Source of the DNA: Spiroplasma gladiatoris
GTDB lineage: Bacteria; Bacillota_I; Bacilli_A; Mycoplasmatales; Mycoplasmataceae
Length of the DNA stretch: 64,000 bases
Direction of reading: 5' to 3'
Assembly: GCF_004379335.1 (NCBI RefSeq)
Contig: NZ_CP038013.1
Coordinates: 186,001-250,000, forward strand
Shown here: positions 56,571 through 64,000 of the stretch, piece after piece
Numbering within the stretch: the stretch's first letter is position 1
How the letters are laid out: every line of letters begins with the position of its first letter
Made by a program: the position numbers and the translations under genes
The notes under the pieces: generated by a model
Told to the model about the DNA's origin: nothing
What the model saw: only the letters and a program-made list of their open reading frames with translations
Database searches by the model: none

Positions 56571-57104
56571 ATGGAAAATGTAAAACCTGGAGATAAACTT
56601 CTTATTCATGCATATAAACATAATGGTAATTTATATCGTTCATGAGATAGTGGTGTTGTTCTAGAATCTAATTCAGAAGGATTAGTTGTTATTAATAAAG
56701 ATGTATTAATTACTGAAATCAGTGGTAGAAAATGAAAAACAAACGAACCAGCTATTTGATTCTTTTTTAAAGAAAGTTGATATAATATTATATGTATGTT
56801 TAAAGAAACAGGAATAAATTATTATTGTAATTTATCATCACCGTATATAGTTGAGTCAAATACTATAAAATACATCGACTATGATTTAGATATTAAAGTT
56901 TTTAATGATGGAAGTTTCAAAATACTAGACTTAAAAGAGTTTAATCGAAATCGAATTAACTTTAACTATTCTAGAACAATTGTAGAAACTGTGTGAGAAC
57001 ATATTGATAAATTAAAAGAAATAATAAAAGAAAAAAAAGGTTTATTTGATCATCGGTATGTTGAACAAATATGAAATAATTTTATAAAAAATAACTTTAG
57101 TTAA
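56571..57104 (+). CDS. DUF402 nucleoside tri-/diphosphate phosphatase
   Basis: 177 aa. It closely follows the DUF402/Ntdp plan known from Bacillus and Staphylococcus: PGDKLLIHAYKHNGNLYR, VVINKDVLITE, GRKWKTNEPAIWFF, INYYCNLSSPYI, and the metal-binding stretch IKYIDYDLDIKVF with its conserved Asp residues. Such enzymes hydrolyse NTP and NDP with divalent metal. Cytoplasmic. The start at 56571 follows an excellent TAGGAGG. Trp codons are TGA. Transcribed alone. Confidence 0.85.
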
Positions 57105-57118
57105 AATTGAAAAAATTT

Positions 57119-57145
57119 TAAATCACTTATAGAGTGATTTTTTTA
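57119..57145 (+). terminator. Terminator of the DUF402 gene
   Basis: AAATCACTT/GAGTGATTT stem, small loop, T7 tail. Confidence 0.8.
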
Positions 57146-57180
57146 TTTGTTAAATATATAATAAGAATAGGAGAAAAAAT

Positions 57181-57864
57181 ATGAAATAGTTACAAAAAGT
57201 AAAAGTAGTAGTTAAATATATAATGATATTTATATTTTTATGTATCGTTTTTAATATGATAAATATTCAAAAAATGTATAATTCTGTTTTATATAAAGTA
57301 TTTAACATTAGTTTAATACTTTAATTTTTTCTATAACTATAGTTCTAATATCTCAATTTTCTAAGTTTTATGATAATTATAATAAAACAAGATTTAACAA
57401 CTCAATAAAATTATATATATTGTCAAATGAAGTTATTGAGTTAATTAAATTATTAATTATTTTATTTCCAATTGAAGCTTATAAAAAATTTAACATTTGT
57501 AAAATTCTCAGTGAGTGAAAATAAATACTTAATTACACTTACATTCTTTTCTTTATTTTCGATAATAATGATATTAATTAGTTATACACTATTTATTTGC
57601 TATACAATTCAAACTAGAAAAAACGCTCTAAATATTATTTTTGAAATTGAATACTTACTAATATTTAAAAGTATGAATTTAGATATTTTATTAAATTATT
57701 TTTTAACTAATTCCAACCAAATAATTAATATAAACTTTAAAAATTTAATAAATTATTTTATTTTAAAAGAAAAAAGCAAAAAAGATTTAATAATTAATTA
57801 TAAATTTTCTTTATTGTTAAACACCAAAAAGAAGGCGACAACTCTCCAATTTATTTTTAAATAA
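57181..57864 (+). pseudogene. Decayed membrane protein gene
   Basis: It opens with GGAG and ATG AAA TAG, so the second codon is followed by a stop. Hydrophobic pieces then continue in shifting frames: YIMIFIFLCIVFNMI, FSITIVLISQFSKF, and from about 57472 an open frame with TLTFFSLFSIIMILISYTLFICY. About four membrane helices are implied. At least two frame changes (about 57320 and 57470) break it. Family unknown. The 3' frame alone has no RBS. Confidence 0.5.
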
Positions 57865-57898
57865 AATTTAATATTAAAATTAAAAAGGAGAATAAAAT

Positions 57899-59016
57899 AT
57901 GAAAAATTAATTAGCTTATTTGCTGCTTTTGGGCTTACTTCTTTATCTATAAATACAGTTATTACATGTCCAAAAAATAATGCAAATTCTATCAAAGATT
58001 TAGCAAGTATAAATAATAGCGATTTAATAATTTCACCCCAAGACAACAATCAAGAAGTTGTTAATAAATTTGCAATAAACAAAATAAATTTGATATTTGA
58101 GATAAATATAACTAATGATGATGTTGAATTTAGCAACTTTAAAGAGTCTTCAAAAACTACCGAAGGTTCTATTAAAGGTAGTGCTACTACTAATAATAAA
58201 ATAATTAAAAATAGTGCAACTTTTAAAATTGCTATAATAAAAGATGATATAAGTTTAATTAAAAATAAAGAATTAGGCGAAATAATTGGAAATGAAGATC
58301 TTAAAACAAGTGTAGGAAATGAAGAAACACTAGAAGCTATTAATTTAAAAAACCCTGATTTAAATTTAACTTCTGATGATGTGGATTTCTTAACTTTTAA
58401 TAATAGTAAAGCAAATTTAAAAGCAAGTTCTCAATCAAATAGATTTAGAGGAACTTTAGAAGTTAAATATAGTTATACAACAAAATTTAACATAAGTATT
58501 TTTGAAGATGCTTTAAATAAGAGGGGGGTTAGCTGCAATTTTTGCGCCAAAATTTAATATTGGATATTTAATGACACCAAGTTTTTCTGATAATGATGTA
58601 AAAAATTCTATAAAAAATTATGCAGAACCTCTTTTAAGTATAATGGGTGTGCAAATGAATTGAAACCAAGTTGAACAAGCGACAAAATTAAGTGTTAACA
58701 GTAATGAAAATAATTATTTATTTAAACTTGAAGCAAATCCAGAACAAGCAAAACTAGTTGATAAACTTTATTTATATGAATCTGCAAATGTAAAGTTAAA
58801 ACAACAAAAACAAATACCTAGTGAGTGAAATAAAAAAGATTTAGGAGACATTAGTATTTCTTCAAATAAAAAAAAGAAATAATTGATAATTTTTTTAAGA
58901 TAAGCTCTGTAACTGATGAAAAAATTGTAAATCAATTTAAATTAAAATGTTCTACAGACAACAGTGTTGTTATTATTCCTGAAAATAATTCAGATTGTAT
59001 AACAACAGAAATATAG
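57899..59016 (+). pseudogene. Frameshifted lipoprotein gene
   Basis: AAAGGAG precedes ATG at 57899. A missing A in the first A-run puts the signal peptide (KLISLFAAFGLTSLSINTVITC, lipobox Cys near codon 23) out of frame. The following 180 codons read well and contain a domain (VGNEETLEAINLKNPDLNL to RFRGTLEVKY) like the small N-domains of the big surface proteins. At 58522 a run of six G shifts the frame, and near 58870 a run of eight A shifts it again. The last part ends at TAG 59014. Restoring three single-base slips gives a lipoprotein of about 370 aa. Either phase-variable, dead, or homopolymer sequencing error. Confidence 0.7.
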
Positions 59017-59040
59017 TAAACTTTAATCTTTTAAAACAAT

Positions 59041-59077
59041 AATTAAAAAATACCATTATAAATGGTATTTTTTAATT
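59041..59077. terminator. Bidirectional terminator
   Basis: AATTAAAAAATACCATT and its complement. It lies between the lipoprotein pseudogene and the convergent ROK kinase, whose stop codon overlaps its right edge. Confidence 0.8.
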
Positions 59078-59930
59078 ATTGAAAAACACAGCCTAAAAGT
59101 GTTGCATTAGTTGAATCTTTTGCAAATTCACAAGGTGTTGCATAAGCAATATCTTTTGTAACTACTTCTAATCTTTTAAAAATTCTTTTGAAAAATTCTT
59201 GATTGTTTAAAGCTACACTTCCTCCTACAACAAGAACTTCTGGATTTAAAAAATAAATCCCTGTAGCAAAAAACTGAACAAATTTATCCTCTAATTCTTT
59301 GAAATAATCATTTACAATAGGATTGTTTTTATTATTAAAAATTTCAAATGCTTCCGTAGCGTTTTTTACTTCAACCCCACGTTTTTTTAATTGTCTTGGT
59401 ATGTTTGAACCACTTCCAAAAAACTCAATACCAGATTTTATTTCGTCTCCTTGAGATAAATCAGGAATAGCATTTGCAACTTCACAAGCATTAGTTGTAA
59501 ACCCATTTAAAATTTTATTATCATTTACATAACCAGCACCAATTCCAGTTGAAACTGTTACAAATAAAACTGAAGTTTTTTTTAAGATAATCGCTTGACC
59601 TAAAGCGGCGATATTTGCATCATTGTTAAATAAGATTGGCACGTCAAAATCTTTTTTAAACATTTCTACAATATTTAAATTTGATCATCCTGGTAAATTG
59701 TGTGTTGTTAAGATCATTCCTTTTTTTAAATCTAATGGACCAGGCACGCATAATCCAATGCTTATTAATTCACTTTCTTGTTTAGCTTGATTAATATATT
59801 CTTTTATTTTTTCATAAGATTCTTTTGGTTCATTAATATTTGTATCAAATATCAACAAATCTTTAATTTCTTTACCATAAACTTTTGCAATTCTTATAGA
59901 AGTGCCACCAATATCTATTGCTATTTTCAT
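59076..59930 (-). CDS. ROK family sugar kinase (glucokinase-like)
   Basis: 284 aa. ASKHA phosphate motif IDIGGTSIRIAKV at the N-terminus, LCVPGPLD, the catalytic-type PILFNNDANIAALGQ (Asp about 107), and VTVSTGIGAGYV. After this the family normally has GGExGH and a Cys-x-Cys-x(4)-Cys zinc site; here the stretch reads NACEVANAIPD and no Cys cluster follows. The glutamate is kept but the zinc-binding His and Cys are not. It probably phosphorylates a hexose such as glucose, but N-acetylmannosamine or allose are possible. Transcribed alone, divergent from lepA. Confidence 0.85.
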
Positions 59931-60052
59931 TTATTCTCTCCTTCTTTAAATACACCTATATCTTAAATTATTTTTAAAGATATTTGAATAAAAAATAATT
60001 TGAAGTACAATCTATTTATGCTTAAATCTTATGTATCATTTGGAGGAAAATA

Positions 60053-61855
60053 ATGGACAAATCAAAAATTAGAAATTTTAGTATAATTGCTCATATTGAT
60101 CACGGAAAATCAACATTAGCAGATCGTATTTTAGAGTTAACAGGAAGTGTTGATAAAAGAGAAATGCAAGCTCAATTATTAGATTCTATGGATATTGAAA
60201 GAGAACGTGGAATTACTATTAAATTAAACTCTGTTCAATTAAAATATAAAGCCAAAGATGGTGAAGAATATGTGTTTCATTTAATTGACACTCCAGGACA
60301 TGTTGATTTTACTTATGAAGTTTCAAGAAGCTTAGCAGCTTGTGAAGGTGCTTTGCTTGTAGTTGATGCAAGCCAAGGAATAGAAGCCCAAACTTTAGCA
60401 AATGTTTATTTAGCTTTAGACAATAATTTAGAAATAATCCCAGTAATAAATAAAGTTGACTTACCAGCAGCTGATCCTGAACGTGTAAAAGAAGAAATTG
60501 AAAATGTAATTGGAATTGATTGTTCAAATGCACCAATGATAAGTGCAAAAACTGGACTAAATGTAGAAGATGTTTTAGAAGCAATTGTTAAATTTGTACC
60601 TTATCCAATTGATGCAGATGATAATAAACCTTTAAAAGCACTAATTTTTGATTCGTATTATGATAAATATCGTGGAGTTATGGTTTCAATTAGAGTTGTA
60701 GAAGGTAGTGTAAAAGTTGGACAACAAATTCAAATGATGCAATCAAAAGCAACATATGAAGTTACAGAAATTGGTGTTAAAACTCCTTTTGAAGTAAAAA
60801 AAGATAAGTTAGAAGCAGGAGAAGTTGGGTGACTAAGTGCCTCAATTAAAACTGTTAGAGATGTCCAAGTTGGAGATACAATTACAACAAAAGAAAATGG
60901 CGCAACTGAACCACTAGATGGTTATAAAAAAATGAATCCAATGGTTTATTGTGGAATTTATCCTGTTGATACTGCAAAATACAAAGATTTAAAAGAAGCA
61001 TTAGAAAAAATAAGTCTAAGTGACGCTAGTTTAGTATATGAGGCTGAAAGTTCTCAATCATTAGGTTTTGGATTTAGATGTGGATTTTTAGGTTTATTAC
61101 ATATGGATGTAATTCAAGAAAGACTAGAAAGAGAATATGATTTAACTTTAATCGCAACAGCTCCTTCTGTTATATATAAAGTAAATATGACAAATAATGA
61201 AATAATTGAAATTGATAATCCAGCATTTCTACCTGACCCTCAAAAAATAAATACTATTGAAGAACCTTATGTAAAAGTTTCGATAATGACACCAGATCGA
61301 TATTTAGGTGATTTAATGGGTTTATGTCAAGATAAACGTGGTAATTATATTGATATTGATTATATTGATGATACAAGAAGAAATCTTGTTTATGAAATGC
61401 CTTTAAATGAGATAGTTTTTGATTTTTTTAATAAATTAAAATCAATTTCAAAAGGATATGCTTCTTTTGACTATGAATTAATTGGTTATAAACCATCAAA
61501 ACTTGTTAAAATGGATATCATGTTAAATGGTGAAGTAGTTGATGCTTTATCAACAATAGTCCATAAAGATTTTGCTTATCATAGAGGAAAAGTTTTAACA
61601 GAAAAGTTAAAAGAAATAATACCTCGTCAAAACTTTGAAGTGCCAGTTCAAGCAGCAATTGGTTCAAAAATTATTGCTAGAGAAACAATTAAAGCTATGC
61701 GAAAAAACGTTTTAGCCAAGTGTTATGGTGGAGATATTTCACGTAAGAAGAAATTATTAGAAAAACAAAAAGAAGGTAAAAAACGTATGAAAGCAATTGG
61801 TTCTGTTGAAGTTCCACAAGAAGCTTTTATAGCAGTTTTAAAATTAGACGATTAA
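60053..61855 (+). CDS. lepA: Elongation factor 4 (LepA), ribosomal back-translocase GTPase
   Basis: 600-aa translational GTPase of normal length. G1 AHIDHGKST at residues 12-20, switch region [10 protein letters not shown]3 DTPGHVDF, G4 NKVDLP, G5 SAKTGLN. Domain II follows, then the EF-G-like domains III and V, and the LepA-specific C-terminal domain with the signature [14 protein letters not shown] at the end and [15 protein letters not shown] before it. It acts on paused or misfolded ribosome states. GGAGG upstream of the ATG; the transcript ends at a strong terminator. Confidence 0.97.
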
Positions 61856-61890
61856 ACACTTAAATGCCTACAACATTTAAGTGTTTTTTT
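61853..61890 (+). terminator. lepA terminator
   Basis: AAACACTTAAATG/CATTTAAGTGTTT stem with a T7 tail. Confidence 0.85.
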
Positions 61891-61953
61891 AACTATTCTT
61901 GTTATTTTGGAGTTTAAAATATATAATATATGTACAAGTTGAGGAAAGTTAAA

Positions 61954-62856
61954 ATGAAAAAAATAAGAATATGAAAATTCGTAATAAGTTTTATTATAAT
62001 GATGACAACAATTTTGTTAGTTCCTTTTTTAACTATTACTTATACAAGTACAGGTTTTAAATTAGGATATCAAACTAGCCAAATTTCTAAGTTAACTATT
62101 ACATTAATTGCCATTTCAACTATTTATTTTTTATTAAATACAATAGCAAATGCATTTGAAAGAAAAGCGGGAAAAATAATTGCAGTTATTGCAGCAATTA
62201 TCGGATTTGGATTAATTACATTGTTATCAATTTATAGTTTTACAGCAATTGATACTTCTGGTTTAGCAAGACAAGAGGTAAAAATATTTTTATCAATTCC
62301 TTGTATTACCTTAATAGCAATTGATACAGGATTAAATATTTTTTATTCATCAGTTGATTTACAACAAACAACAACAGTTGTCCAACAAGTAGTTAGTGCT
62401 GAAATTAATAAAGACTTAGGACAACAACAAATGATGAACTTAAGTGGTGTAGAAATTCAAGACTCTACAGCTTTAAAAGCAAGAATTCAACAAATGCAAG
62501 GTGGTCTTAGCAAAAGTTATGATGAAGCAATTGAAGAAATTGAAAAAACTGGTGCTTTAAATGGAATTAATATTGGTTCAATTTTAAAAGATGATGATGA
62601 ACCAGTTAAAATAACACCAATTACAGTTGAAGAAGTAAAACATAATTCTAAAAGCTTAAATGAGGAAAATAATAATAAAAAAATAAATGACCAAGAAGAA
62701 TACAATCCATTTATAGATGATCCACTTGCAAAACTTTATGATAGTGATTATGAAAGTTTAAAATCAACATCATTATCAAGAAGTGAATCATCTGTTGCAG
62801 GAGGATTTAAATTTTTATCTAAAAAAGCACAAAGAGATGAAGAAAACTCTCATTAA
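61954..62856 (+). CDS. Membrane protein with long cytoplasmic tail, 300 aa
   Basis: Starts MKKIRIWKFVISFIIMM at 61954 with GAGGAAAG upstream. Four hydrophobic segments (about 6-28, 45-62, 70-92, 100-122) are followed by some 175 polar residues. The tail has a Gln-rich part (TTVVQQVV, GQQQMMNL), an acidic Asn/Glu/Asp stretch and a Ser-rich end (LSRSESS). The tail could be an interaction or cytoskeletal platform. Family not recognised. Next to another membrane gene with a charged tail, so the two may be functionally linked. Confidence 0.75.
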
Positions 62857-62860
62857 TTAA

Positions 62861-62921
62861 AAAAACATCAAATAAAATTTCTACATATCTTTATTGAGAA
62901 ATTATATTTGATGTTTTTTTT
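62861..62921 (+). terminator. Long terminator hairpin
   Basis: AAAACATCAAATA pairs with TATTTGATGTTTT, extended inward by AAATTTCT/AGAAATT with one bulge, and ends in T8. Confidence 0.75.
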
Positions 62922-62993
62922 ATATTATGCAATTTAAATAACCAATATTTTAATCTATAAAATGTTAAAATCATAAAGTTAGGAGGATTCGTA

Positions 62994-64000
62994 ATGGCTA
63001 TTGTAAAAAAACAAAAAAAAGCAGAAGTTTTTGTTTCTAATAAAAATAATCCTAAAACTAAATTTTCAGATAAATTTAAAAATTTTAAACAGGATTTAAA
63101 AATAAAAACAAAAGAACAATTGAGTGCAGCTTCAATTGGTGGAAAAATCTTATATACATTAGTAATAATTTTAAGAATTTTAGTTATATTGTTTTGATTT
63201 ATAGCGCCAATCCTTATTACATTAGCTTTCGTTTATGATCCTGGATTTAGAAGTTTAGTATGATACATTTGTGCAAAAATTAAAAATGTAGATACAGTTA
63301 ATGGAATGCAAGTACCTTCAATGGATATAGCATTTGTAAATAAAGTAATAAATATTGCTGCTCCCATTATTTGTTTTGTTTCTTTTATAATTTTTTTACC
63401 AGCTGTTGTATGACCTTTTTATAGTAAAACCCAATGAAGAAAAAGAGTTTTTTATGCTACTAACTTGTTTTTTTGACCAATATTATTTTTAGTTGTTGAT
63501 TATTCAATATATTTTTTAAAAAGCTCATTTCCAAAAGGGCCAGAAATTGATATTAATGGACCATATTATCCATTAAGAATCGCTTATGAAGTTTTAAACG
63601 CAAATTATACACCATTTAGCGGATGAAACATTGCTTATCAAGTTGTCTGATTTTTTCTAATTTTTTTAGCAGTTTTTGTTTCAGTAGAAGCATCTTTGAT
63701 TAGAAAACTAAGATTAGACTATGAAGATTTATATAGTGAAACTAAAGACAGTAGATCACTTGTTAATCAAGTGTTTGAAGGTAGACTTGAATTTGGAGAA
63801 ATTAAAGCAGAAAATTTAAATAAAGAAATTAAGCAACTTAGAGGTAATTTAACACTTGAAGAAAGACAAAGAAGATTAGATAGATTAGATAGATTAAAAC
63901 AAGAAAAAGATAAGTTGAAACAAGAAAAATCTAAAAGGAAATCAAAAAATAAAAAAAGTACTAAAAAAATAGATAGTAAAGCAAAAAAAACTAATAAACC
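62994..64000 (+). CDS. Membrane protein with Lys-rich tail (cut by window end)
   Basis: 335 codons are visible with no stop before the window ends. A basic, soluble N-terminus (about 1-50) is followed by about five hydrophobic segments (near 55-75, 120-143, 155-170 and 213-233 among them). From about residue 235 on, a highly charged helix continues with LTLEERQRRLDRLDRLKQEKDKL-type repeats and an almost purely Lys/Ser/Asn end. AGGAGG lies 9 bases before the ATG. No family recognised. The charged tail may be a coiled coil or contact nucleic acid or membranes; that is a guess. Confidence 0.75.

Noticed and set aside
60309-60584. 91-codon reverse ORF rich in Leu and His
   Set aside because: It is the antisense shadow of lepA.

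Overview
The window is low-GC DNA in which UGA must be read as tryptophan: nearly every long gene (LeuRS, TpiA, GpmI, MgtA-type ATPase, helicase and others) stays open only if in-frame TGA is Trp, and those Trp fall at conserved positions such as the GNWKM of TpiA. This means a Mollicute. Gene content (surface proteins with repeated beta domains, a guanine riboswitch, an mgtA-type ATPase, ROK kinase, FolD/Fhs) fits the Entomoplasmatales (Mesoplasma/Entomoplasma/Spiroplasma side) best. That placement is inference from the sequence alone.

Layout. 0.2-5.1 kb: tRNA-Ile, a MATE transporter and a P-type Mg2+ ATPase preceded by a leader that holds a small upstream ORF and a hairpin over the Shine-Dalgarno. 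5.1-8.1 kb: a hypothetical gene and leuS. 8.1-18.3 kb: accessory DNA with a dead lipoprotein gene, a pair of fused ABC half-exporters, 3.7 kb of decayed genes (12.1-15.7 kb), a membrane protein and a fused ABC-2 transporter. 18.4-28.1 kb: a tight five-gene operon made of a 1282-aa SF1 (Upf1-like) helicase, a 755-aa unknown, a coiled-coil protein, a ClpB-like AAA+ ATPase whose first ATPase module looks dead, and an NrdG-like radical-SAM protein. I do not recognise it as a named system, and it is the best candidate here for an undescribed one. 28.1-37.4 kb: two tandem nitroreductases, divergent folD/fhs, an amino-acid permease, a dead class II aldolase gene, an NADH oxidase and nagB.

37.5-47.4 kb: three tandem paralogous exported proteins of about 850-880 aa, each with about five beta-sandwich repeats and no lipobox cysteine. 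A decayed IS3-type element and a perfect 45-bp palindrome lie between copies 2 and 3. 47.4-50.6 kb: tpiA, a HAD phosphatase and gpmI (lower glycolysis). 50.7-51.0 kb: a guanine riboswitch with no sense gene behind it. 51.0-64.0 kb: a ferredoxin-NADP reductase-like flavoprotein, tsaE-tsaB, tRNA-Ser, a hypothetical plus proS, a Fic protein, a DUF402 phosphatase, a decayed membrane gene and lipoprotein gene, a ROK kinase, lepA, and two membrane proteins, the last cut by the window end.

The core genes describe a fermentative, glycolytic cell with NADH recycling by Nox and one-carbon supply by FolD/Fhs. Gene decay is heavy in the surface-protein and accessory zones, and many frameshifts fall in homopolymers. 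All coordinates were derived by hand reading; no database or folding program was run.
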